DNA from: Streptomyces griseocarneus
GTDB lineage: Bacteria > Actinomycetota > Actinomycetes > Streptomycetales > Streptomycetaceae
DNA: 64,000 nt
NCBI RefSeq assembly: GCF_014655595.1
Contig: NZ_BNBL01000004.1
Location: 62,001 to 126,000, forward strand
Direction: 5' to 3'
The notes beneath the pieces are model-generated. The model saw nothing but the letters and a program-made list of their open reading frames with translations. It did not search any database and was not told where the DNA came from. Positions 27,494 through 35,865 of this stretch are shown here, piece by piece (position 1 is the first letter of the stretch; every line of letters starts with the position of its first letter). A program made the position numbers and the translations under genes.

Positions 27494-28352
27494 TGCTGCG
27501 CGCCGTCCACAGCTCGGGGAAGACGTGCTTGCCGGCACGCTTCTCCAGCCAGGCGACGCCGGCCGAGCCGCCGCTGCCCACCTTGGCCCCCATCGCCCGC
27601 CGGGTCGCGACGAGATGGTCGTTGCGCCAGCGCCAGACGAGCTCGGCGACCTCCGTCAGGGCCTCGCCCAGCCGGCACTCCTCGCTGCCCTGGTCGCCCG
27701 CGTAGACGGCCTGCCACACGTCCTCGACGGCCTGCACGGGGGCGTACCGCTCGGACAGGTCGCGCTCGAGGACGGCCGCGGGTATCGGGTGCCCGCGCCG
27801 CGCCAGCCAGCGCAGCGCCTCGTCGTACAGGCCCGGCGCGTGCAGGGCCGCCTCGAGCCGCGCGTGGACGCCGGGGGCGTTGCGGTAGGGAACGAGCATG
27901 GCAGCGGACTTCTCGCCCAGCAGGAACTCCATCCGGCGGTACGTCGCCGACTGGAAGCCGGACGCCTCGCCGAGCGCGGAGCGGAAGGCGTTGAACTGCG
28001 CGGGCGTCAGGTGCGCGAGCGGCTCCCAGGAGGCGTTGAGGGAGGTGAGCTCGTACGTCGAGCGCTTGAGCGCGGCCAGCGCGACCGGCAGGTCGTCCTC
28101 GCGCAGGGCCCGCGCGGCGGTCTCCCACTCGTGGACGATGACGGTGAACCACAGCTCCATCACCTGGGTGGTGACGAGGAAGACCATCTCGCCGGGGTCG
28201 TCGGAGAGCGGCTTCTGGAGGTTGGTGAGGACCTCGGCGCGGACGTAGTCCTCGTACGGGGTCGTGCCCTGGAAGTCGAGGTTCGGAGACGCGTCGGTCT
28301 CCGGCTCGGCGGCCCTGAGGGCAGGGGGGAAGGCTGACTGCGCGTGCGACAT
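27486..28352 (-). CDS. kynA: tryptophan 2,3-dioxygenase
   Basis: Heme enzyme of 288 residues that opens the indole ring of tryptophan to N-formylkynurenine. Family signatures are TPYEDYVRAEVLTNLQ, EMVFLVTTQVMELWFTVIVHEW, SGFQSATYRRMEFLLG and a C-terminal WRNDHLVATRRAMGAKVGSGGS. ATG at 28352 has GAGGAG about 7 bases upstream; a GTG codon just before it is also in frame. First gene of a three-gene kynurenine operon. Confidence 0.96.
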   Translation of the reverse strand: MSHAQSAFPPALRAAEPETDASPNLDFQGTTPYEDYVRAEVLTNLQKPLSDDPGEMVFLVTTQVMELWFTVIVHEWETAARALREDDLPVALAALKRSTYELTSLNASWEPLAHLTPAQFNAFRSALGEASGFQSATYRRMEFLLGEKSAAMLVPYRNAPGVHARLEAALHAPGLYDEALRWLARRGHPIPAAVLERDLSERYAPVQAVEDVWQAVYAGDQGSEECRLGEALTEVAELVWRWRNDHLVATRRAMGAKVGSGGSAGVAWLEKRAGKHVFPELWTARSNV

Positions 28353-28456
28353 CACGGGCTCCTCGGCACGTCGTGCTTCCGGGTAGCGGTCCGCCCCTTC
28401 CTGTCGGCATCGGAGCCCCGGTCCCCTGCGCGCATCATGCGTCCCCCGCTTCGCTC

Positions 28457-28499
28457 GCGCAAGAGCTGACCGGCGGCCCGCGCAGGAGCTGACCGGCGG
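28457..28499. repeat. two 20-bp direct repeats
   Basis: GCGCAAGAGCTGACCGGCGG and a copy with one change recur at 23-base spacing in the gap between the DUF3151 gene and the dioxygenase start. Non-coding; function unknown. Confidence 0.6.
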
Positions 28500-28542
28500 G
28501 AACGCCCGGCGGCGGCGGGGCGTTCCGGCCGGTCGCGGCGGC

Positions 28543-28956
28543 TCAGCCCAGGGTGTTGGCGGCCGTCGGGGAGCTGTCGCGCAGGAACGTCGAGCAGCGC
28601 TCGTACTCCTCGTGCTCGCCGATGGACTGCGCGGCCCGGGCGAGGGCGTGCAGGGCGCGCAGGAAGCCGCGGTTGGGCTCGTGCTCGAAGGGCACCGGGC
28701 CGTGGCCCTTCCAGCCGTTGCGGCGCAGCGCGTCGAGGCCGCGGTGGTAGCCGGTGCGCGCGTACGCGTAGGACTCGACGACGCGGCCGGCCTCGAACGC
28801 CTCGTCGGCGAGCTGCGCCCAGGCGAGCGAGGACGCCGGGTACTTGGCGGCGACCTCGGAGGGGGCCGCGCCGGAGGCGAGCAGCTCGCGCGGCTCGGGG
28901 TCGTCGGGCAGGTGCGTCGGGGCCGGGCCCCCGAGAAGGTTCTCGTGAATGGACAT
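28543..28956 (-). CDS. DUF3151 family protein
   Basis: Soluble protein of 137 residues of a family found throughout actinobacteria. Recognisable features are HENLLGGPAPTHLP at the start, ASSLAWAQLADEAFEAGR, ESYAYARTGYHRGLDALRRNGWKGHGPVPFEHEPNRGFLRAL and the C-terminal CSTFLRDSSP. It resembles tetratricopeptide-like helical proteins. No biochemical role is established. ATG at 28956. Confidence 0.88.
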   Translation of the reverse strand: MSIHENLLGGPAPTHLPDDPEPRELLASGAAPSEVAAKYPASSLAWAQLADEAFEAGRVVESYAYARTGYHRGLDALRRNGWKGHGPVPFEHEPNRGFLRALHALARAAQSIGEHEEYERCSTFLRDSSPTAANTLG

Positions 28957-29095
28957 GGGCTCCAGTCTGCCCCAGCGGCGGGCGACGGCCACGGTCCGTG
29001 CCGGACAGGCCCCGGGGCCCGCCCGGTGGATCTTCACCTGGGCCGCGGCGGGGGCCCTGCGGAACACGCGATCACCGCGGGGGAGGGTGCGTTCG

Positions 29096-30595
29096 TCATG
29101 ATCTGCCGGGCAGGCCCTGGGCGTCCCCGGGGTCCAGCGGCGGCGAGGTGACCCCGCAGTGGTATTCGCACTCGGGATGACATACGCGCCGCTCGGGCGC
29201 GCGGACCGTGCCCCAGGCCAGCGCCGCCCCCACCACCAGCGCGCCCGCGCACAGCAGCATCGCGCGGTCGAAGGAGGCCGAGAACGCGGCCGGGTCGCGG
29301 TACACGTCGGGGCTCATCCCGGCCGCCAGCGGCAGTGCCGCCACCGCGATCAGGCCGGCCGCGCGGGCGGCGGCGTTGTTGATGCCGCTGGCCAGTCCGG
29401 CGCGGGCGACGTCGACGGAGGCCAGGACCGTGGCGGTCAGCGGGGCCACCAGCACCACCATGCCCAGGCCCAGCACGACGAGGCCGGGCAGTACGTCGGT
29501 CCAGTACCGCGCGCCGGCTCCCACGCGCGTCATCAGCAGCATGCCCGCCGCGCACAGCAGCGGCCCGGCGGTCAGCGGCAGGCGCGCGCCGACGCGCTGG
29601 GCGATCCGGCCCGAGCGGGCGGACAGCAGCAGCATGAGCACGGTCGTCGGCAGCAGGGCCGTACCCGCCTCGAGGGCCGACCAGCCGACCACCACCTGCA
29701 GCTGGAGGACGGAGAGGAAGAAGAAGCCGCTGAAGGCGGCGTAGACGAAGACCGTGACGACGTTGATCGCCGAGAACTGCCGGACGGCGAAGATCCCCAG
29801 CGGCAGCATCGGGTTCGCCCGCCGCCCCTCGACGTACACGAACGCAACGCCCAGCAGCACGCCGGCGACGCCCGGAACGATCACCCAGGGCGAGGCGCCC
29901 TTGTCGGGGGCCGCGATCAGGGCGTACGTCACGGCGGCGAGGGCGAGGGCTCCCAGCGCCGCGCCGGGGGCGTCGAAGCGGCCGTGGGCGGCCGGGTCCC
30001 GGGTCTCGGGCACGTGCTTGAGGGCCACCGGCACGCAGACGGCGGCCAGCGGCAGGTTGATCAGGAACACCCAGCGCCAGCCCGGCCCGTCCACCAGCCA
30101 GCCGCCCACGAACGGGCCGACGGCCGCCGCCACACCGCCCAGGCCGGACCAGGCGCCCACGGCGCCCGCCCGGTCGTCGGGGTGGAACACCGCCTGGATC
30201 AGCGCCAGCGAGCCGGGCGTCAGCAGCGCCCCGCCGATGCCCTGCAGCGCGCGGGCCGCGATCAGGATCCCGGCGTCCGGCGCCACCCCGCACAGCAGCG
30301 AGGCCAGCGCGAACCACACCGTGCCGATCACGAACACCCGCCGGCGCCCGTACCGGTCGCCCAGCGAGCCGCCCAGCAGGATCAGGCCCGCGAGGGTGAG
30401 CATGTAGGCGTTGACGGTCCACTGCAGGGCGCCCAGGTCCGCGTCGAGGTCCCTGCCGATGTGCGGCAGCGCGACGTTGACGACCGTGCTGTCCAGCAGC
30501 GCCATGCCCGACCCGAGCACGGCCGTGAGCAGGACCCAGCGCCCCACGGGAGTGCCGAGACGGACGGCGCCGGCGTCCGCTGCCGAGTCGCTCAT
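29096..30595 (-). CDS. MFS transporter, EmrB/QacA (DHA2) type
   Basis: Proton-driven drug exporter of 499 residues with about 14 membrane helices. TM1 is followed by SGMALLDSTVVNVALPHIG, the family-specific motif, and motif A reads GGSLGDRYGRRRVF. The EmrB/QacA motif C region lies near AVFHPDDRAGAVGAWSGLGGVAAAVGP. The C-terminal tail is unusual: after the last helix it carries VCHPECEYHCG, a Cys/His cluster. ATG at 30595 was chosen since upstream codons lack family character. No adjacent regulator gene. Confidence 0.91.
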   Translation of the reverse strand: MSDSAADAGAVRLGTPVGRWVLLTAVLGSGMALLDSTVVNVALPHIGRDLDADLGALQWTVNAYMLTLAGLILLGGSLGDRYGRRRVFVIGTVWFALASLLCGVAPDAGILIAARALQGIGGALLTPGSLALIQAVFHPDDRAGAVGAWSGLGGVAAAVGPFVGGWLVDGPGWRWVFLINLPLAAVCVPVALKHVPETRDPAAHGRFDAPGAALGALALAAVTYALIAAPDKGASPWVIVPGVAGVLLGVAFVYVEGRRANPMLPLGIFAVRQFSAINVVTVFVYAAFSGFFFLSVLQLQVVVGWSALEAGTALLPTTVLMLLLSARSGRIAQRVGARLPLTAGPLLCAAGMLLMTRVGAGARYWTDVLPGLVVLGLGMVVLVAPLTATVLASVDVARAGLASGINNAAARAAGLIAVAALPLAAGMSPDVYRDPAAFSASFDRAMLLCAGALVVGAALAWGTVRAPERRVCHPECEYHCGVTSPPLDPGDAQGLPGRS

Positions 30596-30636
30596 ACCTG
30601 GATGATCCCCGCGCGGGCCGCCTGGGGCCAGTGCGG

Positions 30637-30666
30637 GGAGGGCGGTGGAGGGCGGTGGAGGGCGGT
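30637..30666. repeat. three tandem 10-bp units
   Basis: GGAGGGCGGT occurs three times in direct succession upstream of the MFS gene. Simple sequence repeat; may vary between strains. Confidence 0.8.
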
Positions 30667-30686
30667 ACGGGCGGCCTGTGCGAACG

Positions 30687-30724
30687 CGAAGGGCCCGGCA
30701 CGGTGATCCGTGCCGGGCCCTTCG
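30687..30724 (-). terminator. fba terminator
   Basis: Seventeen-bp perfect arms starting CGAAGGGCCCGGCACGG around TGAT, 22 bases beyond the fba stop on the minus strand. Confidence 0.9.
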
Positions 30725-30746
30725 GCTCATGCTCGAGCCTCAGCGC

Positions 30747-31769
30747 TTACTTGAGCTTGGTGCCCGTGGAGCGCAGGTCGGCGCAGGCCTTGGTGACGCG
30801 CTCGGCCATGCTCGCCTCGGCCAGCTTGCCCCAGGTGCGCGGGTCGTAGGTCTTCTTGTCGCCGACCTCGCCGTCGACCTTCAGGACGCCGTCGTAGTTC
30901 TTGAACATGTGGGCCGCCACCGGACGGGTGAAGGCGTACTGGGTGTCGGTGTCGAGGTTCATCTTCACGACGCCGTTCTCCAGCGCGGTGCGGATCTCCT
31001 CCTCCGTGGAGCCGGAGCCGCCGTGGAAGACGAAGTCGAACGGGTCGGCCTTGCCGTGCTTGGCGGCGATGCCGTCCTGCAGGTCACGGAGCAGCTCGGG
31101 GCGCAGCACGACGTTGCCCGGCTTGTAGACGCCGTGGACGTTGCCGAAGGAGGCGGCCAGCAGGTAGCGGCCCTTCTCGCCCAGGCCCAGCGCCTCGGCG
31201 GTGCGCTCCACGTCCGCGACGGTGGTGTAGAGGTCGTCGTTGATCTCGTGGGAGACGCCGTCCTCCTCGCCGCCGGTCGGGGTGATCTCGACCTCGAGGA
31301 TGATCTTCGCCTTCACGGCCTCGGCGAGGAGCTCCTTGGCGATGGCCAGGTTCTCGTCGAGCTTCTCGGCGGAGCCGTCCCACATGTGGGACTGGAAGAG
31401 CGGGTTCTGACCGGCGGCGACGCGCTCCTGCGAGATGGCCAGCAGCGGGCGGACGTAGCCGTCCAGCTTGTCCTTCGGGCAGTGGTCGGTGTGCAGCGCG
31501 ATGTTCACCGGGTACTTCTTGGCGACGACGTGCGCGAACTCGGCGAGCGCGACGGCGCCCGAGACCATGTCCTTGCTGTACTGGCCGCCCAGGAACTCCG
31601 CACCACCCGTGGAGATCTGGATGATGCCGTCGCTCTCCGCCTCGGCGAAGCCGCGCAGCGCGGCGTGGAGCGTCTGCGTCGAGGTGACGTTGATGGCCGG
31701 GTAGGCGAACTTGCCTGCCTTCGCCCGGTCGAGCATCTCGTTGTAGATCTCGGGGGTTGCGATGGGCAT
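30747..31769 (-). CDS. fba: class II fructose-bisphosphate aldolase
   Basis: Zinc enzyme of 340 residues interconverting fructose 1,6-bisphosphate with dihydroxyacetone phosphate and glyceraldehyde 3-phosphate. Motifs: NIALHTDHCPKDKLD (zinc His), QSHMWDGSAE, ILEVEITPTGGEEDGV with metal ligands, GNVHGVYKPGNV, and DFVFHGGSGSTEEEI. Class IIA form. It stands alone between strong terminators, as expected for a highly expressed glycolytic gene. Confidence 0.97.
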   Translation of the reverse strand: MPIATPEIYNEMLDRAKAGKFAYPAINVTSTQTLHAALRGFAEAESDGIIQISTGGAEFLGGQYSKDMVSGAVALAEFAHVVAKKYPVNIALHTDHCPKDKLDGYVRPLLAISQERVAAGQNPLFQSHMWDGSAEKLDENLAIAKELLAEAVKAKIILEVEITPTGGEEDGVSHEINDDLYTTVADVERTAEALGLGEKGRYLLAASFGNVHGVYKPGNVVLRPELLRDLQDGIAAKHGKADPFDFVFHGGSGSTEEEIRTALENGVVKMNLDTDTQYAFTRPVAAHMFKNYDGVLKVDGEVGDKKTYDPRTWGKLAEASMAERVTKACADLRSTGTKLK

Positions 31770-31928
31770 CTGTCCGCTCCTTGTGATGTGCGGGTACGGG
31801 CGAAATACGGGCCCTGACCTAGGGGGCGACGGTCATCGTCGGACCCATCTTCCCAGACTCCTCGAATTGCTCCACATGAGGTGCACCACGCTCATTTGCG
31901 AAGGGCGCATATGCGAAGGCCTCATGCG

Positions 31929-31968
31929 CGAAGGGCGCGTGGTTTCACGTGAAACCACGCGCCCTTCG
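31929..31968. terminator. 40-bp perfect palindrome: pyrE terminator carrying a parS core
   Basis: All 20 base pairs of the arms match, beginning CGAAGGGCGCGTGG on the left. It lies 25 bases beyond the pyrE stop, where a terminator is expected, but has no unpaired loop because the centre is itself the ParB site annotated separately. Confidence 0.8.
31942..31955. promoter_or_regulatory. parS site (ParB-binding core)
   Basis: GTTTCACGTGAAAC is identical to the 14-bp core consensus of Streptomyces parS and to the inner 14 bp of the general bacterial parS sequence. In Streptomyces such sites cluster around oriC and nucleate ParB spreading for chromosome segregation. It is the only exact copy seen in the window. 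Being at the centre of a terminator hairpin is unusual. Confidence 0.88.
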
Positions 31969-31993
31969 GCGACGCTTTTCGGAAAAGGCCGGG

Positions 31994-32533
31994 TCAGGCC
32001 AGGTCCAGGTCCCCCAGGGAGTAGCCGGTGACATAGCGCAGGCCGGCGCCCTCGATGGCCGACTGGGCGCCGCGGTCGACGATGGTGGCCACGGCCACGA
32101 CCTCGGCGCCGGCCTCCCGGGCCGCCTCGACGGCGGTCAGCGGGGAGCCGCCGGTGGTGGAGGTGTCCTCGACGACGAGCACCCGGCGGCCCTTGATGTC
32201 CGGGCCCTCGATGCGACGCTGCATGCCGTGCGTCTTCTGCGCCTTGCGGACGACGAACGCGTCCAGCTTGCGGCCGCGCGCGGCGGCGGCGTGGAGCATG
32301 GAGGTGGCGACCGGGTCGGCGCCCAGGGTGAGCCCGCCCACGGCGTCGAAGTCCAGGTCCGCCGTGGCGTCCAGCATCACCTGGCCGACCAGGGGCGCGG
32401 CCTCGGCGTCCAGGGTGATCCGGCGCAGGTCGATGTAGTAGTCGGCCTCCTTGCCGGAGGAGAGGGTCACCTTGCCGTGCACCACGGCCTTGTCCTTGAT
32501 CTGCTGCAGCAGGGCGTCACGCGCATCGCTCAT
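31994..32533 (-). CDS. pyrE: orotate phosphoribosyltransferase
   Basis: Makes orotidine 5'-phosphate from orotate and PRPP in pyrimidine synthesis; 179 residues. Shows KVTLSSGKEADYYIDLRR at the orotate side, GGLTLGADPVATSM and the PRPP loop VLVVEDTSTTGGSPLTAV. ATG at 32533 gives MSDARDALLQQIKDKAV; another ATG two codons upstream is possible. It begins 10 bases after the aldose epimerase stop, so the two are likely cotranscribed. Confidence 0.96.
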   Translation of the reverse strand: MSDARDALLQQIKDKAVVHGKVTLSSGKEADYYIDLRRITLDAEAAPLVGQVMLDATADLDFDAVGGLTLGADPVATSMLHAAAARGRKLDAFVVRKAQKTHGMQRRIEGPDIKGRRVLVVEDTSTTGGSPLTAVEAAREAGAEVVAVATIVDRGAQSAIEGAGLRYVTGYSLGDLDLA

Positions 32534-32543
32534 GGCCATGAGC

Positions 32544-33335
32544 TTAGGCCAGCGACCGCCAGGTCCACGTCGTGGAGATCTCCAGGGGGTCGATCGGCGT
32601 GACGAGGCGCGGGTGGGTGTTCAGCCCGTTGGGCGGGCCGGACTGCGGCTCGACGCAGACCGCCTCGGTCTGCTCGTCGTAGACCACGACCCACTCGGCG
32701 CGGCTGGTGATCTTCAGCTCCAGGGCTCCGGGCCAGGTCAGGGTGACGTCCACGCCGTCGGGCATCCCGAAGCAGTCGTCCCAGGGGCCGGGCCGGGGAG
32801 TGATGCGGCGGCCGGTGGGGAGGTGGTCGTCGCCGCGCTCCTCCTGCCAGGCGGGCAGGAAGTCGATCTCCACGTCCTTGCCGGTGCCGAGGTTCCGCAG
32901 GAACCAGGGGTGCCAGCCGGCCTGCGCCGGGAAGGAGTCGTCGTAGGTCTCGATGCCCATGGTGAGCGTGAGGGAATTCTCCGTCAGCTCGGCCAACTGG
33001 GTGACGCGGCCGGTGTACGGCCAGGGGTCGGCGAGGTCGTAGGTGAACGCCGCGGCGCTCTCCTCCGCACGGGCGGTGTGCCAGGCGGTGTCGCGTCCGG
33101 TTCCGTGAATGGCGTGCGGGGGGTGGTTGACCGGCATCTGGTGCGTATCGGCGCCGTCGCGGAAGCGGCCGAGCTCGATGCGGCCGCACCACGGGACCAT
33201 GGGGAAGGCACCGTAGTTCTCTCCCTGGCGCAGGAGTTCGGTGCCGTCGATCTTGAGGCTGCTCAGGCGGCAGCCGTTGCCGGGATCCAGGGTCACCGCG
33301 GCGTTCCCGGCCTTCAGGCGTACGTCATCGCTCAC
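32544..33335 (-). CDS. aldose 1-epimerase family protein
   Basis: Galactose-mutarotase fold protein of 263 residues. Likely active-site residues are His in NHPPHAIHG and AGWHPWF and the acidic residue in VCVEPQSGPPNGLN, all typical of the aldose 1-epimerase/YeaD-like group. It would interconvert sugar anomers in the cytoplasm; the exact sugar is unknown. GTG or ATG at 33335 just after a gap of 53 bases from the CoxG-like gene. Upstream partner of pyrE in a probable three-gene unit. Confidence 0.9.
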   Translation of the reverse strand: MSDDVRLKAGNAAVTLDPGNGCRLSSLKIDGTELLRQGENYGAFPMVPWCGRIELGRFRDGADTHQMPVNHPPHAIHGTGRDTAWHTARAEESAAAFTYDLADPWPYTGRVTQLAELTENSLTLTMGIETYDDSFPAQAGWHPWFLRNLGTGKDVEIDFLPAWQEERGDDHLPTGRRITPRPGPWDDCFGMPDGVDVTLTWPGALELKITSRAEWVVVYDEQTEAVCVEPQSGPPNGLNTHPRLVTPIDPLEISTTWTWRSLA

Positions 33336-33388
33336 CCTTCGACCCTATGTCCTGGCGCCCGGACGCACCCACCGATTCCGACGCGTCG

Positions 33389-34117
33389 TCAGCGCTTGCG
33401 CCGCAGGGCCCGGGTGACGACCACGGCGCCCGCCAGGGCGATGGCCGCCGCCGGGGCGGCCCAGCGCAGGACCGCCGTGCCGGAGGCCGTCTCCGGTGCC
33501 GGGACGGGGGCGTAACGGCCCCTCGGCGGCGCGTGGTCGACCTCCTCCGCGCTGCGTCCGATCATCGTGCGGCGCGCATGGGCGGCCTCGGCCGGGGGCT
33601 CCTCGTCGCCGAGGGCGTCGTCCTCGAACTCCGGGGCGTCCTCCGCCTCCACGGCGGCCGGCACCGCCTCCGGAGCCGCCGCGGCGACGTCGCCGCGCAG
33701 TTCCTCGGCCAGGGCCGCGGCGAACCGGTCGAGCAGCCGCCGCGCCGCCGACTCGGCGGTCCTGTCGTCGAACTCCGCGAGCCGCCCGGCGCCGCCCACC
33801 GTTCCCGTGCAGGTCAGCCGCGTGCCGCCGGGCATCTCCTCCGGCATCGCGCTCAGCGTGAGGGTGACCGTGCCGGAGCCCCGTGCCTCCGTGCCCTCGC
33901 CGGACAGTTCGTACGAGCCGTCCCGCTCGGTGAGCCGGAGCGCTCCCCGGTAGGTGATCGTCGAGCCGCCGATGCGCAGCCGCAGGCGGCCGGCGAGCGC
34001 GGCGCCGGCCGAGGCGTCCTGCTGGAGGCCGGGAACGCAGCGCGCGACGCGCGCGGGGTCGGAAAGAACTCGCCGCACCGCTTCCACGGGAAACGGAACG
34101 AACACCTCGTGCTCCAT
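33389..34117 (-). CDS. SRPBCC/CoxG-like protein with C-terminal membrane anchor
   Basis: Protein of 242 residues. The first 145 form a START-like fold close to the CoxG family (MEHEVFVPFPVEAVRRVLSDPARVARCVPGL at the start, then TRLTCTGTVGGAGRLAEFDDRTAESAARRLLDRF). An acidic Ala/Glu-rich linker and one C-terminal hydrophobic helix (VLRWAAPAAAIALAGAVVV) ending in RALRRKR anchor it to the membrane. CoxG proteins sit with carbon monoxide dehydrogenases, but no such enzyme is present here, so it more likely binds a hydrophobic ligand. Confidence 0.82.
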   Translation of the reverse strand: MEHEVFVPFPVEAVRRVLSDPARVARCVPGLQQDASAGAALAGRLRLRIGGSTITYRGALRLTERDGSYELSGEGTEARGSGTVTLTLSAMPEEMPGGTRLTCTGTVGGAGRLAEFDDRTAESAARRLLDRFAAALAEELRGDVAAAAPEAVPAAVEAEDAPEFEDDALGDEEPPAEAAHARRTMIGRSAEEVDHAPPRGRYAPVPAPETASGTAVLRWAAPAAAIALAGAVVVTRALRRKR

Positions 34118-34195
34118 AGCAAGCGAGCCTACCCACCGGGCCCCGTACCGGTACCGCCCCGGTCGAATCCGATCGAACTTTCCGTGCGAAGACGG

Positions 34196-34846
34196 TCAGT
34201 CTCCGACAGTGAAGCGCTCTCCGACGTGCTTCGGCGTCTCGATCTCGTCGATGAGCGCCACGGCGTAGTCCTCGGCGGAGATCCGGCTCTTGCCGTCCGC
34301 GTCCACCACGAGGTCGTCCAGCGCCGTGCGGTAGGTGCCGGTGCGCTCGCCGGGCTCGATGAGACCGGCGGGGCTGATGTTGGTCCAGCGGACGTCGGAG
34401 ACCGTGCGGTAGAAGTCCAGCGCGTCACCGTGCGCGTGCATGATCTGCAGCAGGAACTCGGGCAGCCCCTCGGCGTCCCACACCTGCTTGCCGTCCGGCG
34501 TGCGCAGCGAGCCCGCGCCGCCCACCGCCACCAGCCGCGGGGCCGCGTCGCCGAGCGCGCGCAGGCCCGCCACCAGCGCCTTCGCCGCCGGCTCGATGGT
34601 CGCCAGGTGACCGGGGCCGTCGCCGCCGCCCACCGCGCTGACCACGACGTCCCGGCCGCGGGCGGCCTCGGTGACCGACGCCGGGTCGAGGACGTCACCG
34701 GTCGTGACCGTGAGGTTGGGGTGCTGCTCGGTGACCTTGGCGGGGTCACGGACGACCGCCGTGACCTGGTGGCCTCGGTCCAGCGCCTCGCGCAGGACGC
34801 GGCTGCCGATCGTGCCGGTGGCGCCGAAGAGAGCGATCTTGGCCAT
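34196..34846 (-). CDS. NAD(P)-binding reductase/epimerase, atypical SDR
   Basis: Rossmann-fold protein of 216 residues of the YwnB/NmrA-like group. The nucleotide site is IALFGATGTIGSRV; other features are TAVVRDPAKV, VVVSAVGGGDG and NISPAGLIEPGERTG. ATG at 34846 has AAGGAG upstream. It is divergent from an AraC-type regulator only about 95 bases away, which probably controls it. Substrate unknown; relatives act on quinones or are redox sensors. Confidence 0.85.
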   Translation of the reverse strand: MAKIALFGATGTIGSRVLREALDRGHQVTAVVRDPAKVTEQHPNLTVTTGDVLDPASVTEAARGRDVVVSAVGGGDGPGHLATIEPAAKALVAGLRALGDAAPRLVAVGGAGSLRTPDGKQVWDAEGLPEFLLQIMHAHGDALDFYRTVSDVRWTNISPAGLIEPGERTGTYRTALDDLVVDADGKSRISAEDYAVALIDEIETPKHVGERFTVGD

Positions 34847-34941
34847 GGGGGTCTCCTTGGGAACTGCGGAAGCGGCTGTTGTGCCGAATGACCACGCTAG
34901 GCAGGCCGGCACCCCGCGGCCAGGTAGGCTCGCGCCTGCTC

Positions 34942-35865
34942 ATGGTGAGAAAACGACACGACGACCCGGACGGCGACACCGGCGAGATCCTCGACCTCGC
35001 CTACGAGCCCCCGCCCGGCAGCCCCGCCGGCCTCGAGGTGATGACGCTCGCCGAGCTCCGCGAGCGGGCCGCGGGCGGCCTGCTGACCAGGCCCCAGCGG
35101 CTGGACTTCCACCAGATCCTCGCCATCGACTCCGGCGCCGCCTCGCACACCGTGGACTTCACCGCCCACGCCCTCCGCGCCGGCCGCGTGCTGTGGGTGC
35201 GCCCCGGCCAGGTGCAGCAGTTCGGCGACGACGTCACCGGCGTCGAGGGCACCGTCGTCCTCGTCGAGCCCGGCTTCCTGCCGCCCGGCAGCAGCGTCGC
35301 GGCCACGGCCGACGACCCCTTCCGCCCGGTGCTGTGGCAGCCCGAGGGCGGCGACAGGGAGGCCGTCTTCTGCGCCGTGCGCCACCTGGCCACCGACTAC
35401 CGCACCGGCGCCGCGCTCCCGCCGGGCATCCACACGGACGTCCTGCGGCACCTGTTCTCCGTCCTGGTGCTGCGCCTGGCGCACACCGCGGCCGCGGCGG
35501 GGCCGGCGCCCGCCGCCGACGACACGTTCCCGCGCTTCCGGGCGGCGGTCGAGCGCGACTTCGCCACGCACCGCCGGGTCGCCGACTACGCCCGTGCGCT
35601 CGGCTACTCCTCCCGCACCCTCTCCCGGGCCGCGCTGGCGGCGACCGGGGCGGGGGCCAAGGAGTTCATCGACCAGCGGGTGGTGCTGGAGGCCAAGCGG
35701 CTGCTCGCGCACAGCGACCTGCCGGCCGCCCGGATCGCGGGCCGCCTGGGCTTCGACGACGCGGCGAACTTCTCCAAGTTCTTCCAGCACCGCGCGGGCC
35801 TCGCCCCCGGAGCGTTCCGGGCGTCCCTGCGGCCGGCGCCGCCCGGTCCGCCTCACCCCGCGTAG
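34942..35865 (+). CDS. AraC-family transcriptional regulator
   Basis: Regulator of 307 residues. The N-terminal half is a cupin-like effector domain ([29 protein letters not shown]). The C-terminal double helix-turn-helix is clear: [24 protein letters not shown] and [37 protein letters not shown] at 34942 is chosen; an ATG at 34888 is also in frame. Divergent from the reductase gene, a classic local regulator arrangement. Its last 13 bases overlap the convergent spermidine-synthase-like gene. Confidence 0.9.
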   Translation: MVRKRHDDPDGDTGEILDLAYEPPPGSPAGLEVMTLAELRERAAGGLLTRPQRLDFHQILAIDSGAASHTVDFTAHALRAGRVLWVRPGQVQQFGDDVTGVEGTVVLVEPGFLPPGSSVAATADDPFRPVLWQPEGGDREAVFCAVRHLATDYRTGAALPPGIHTDVLRHLFSVLVLRLAHTAAAAGPAPAADDTFPRFRAAVERDFATHRRVADYARALGYSSRTLSRAALAATGAGAKEFIDQRVVLEAKRLLAHSDLPAARIAGRLGFDDAANFSKFFQHRAGLAPGAFRASLRPAPPGPPHPA

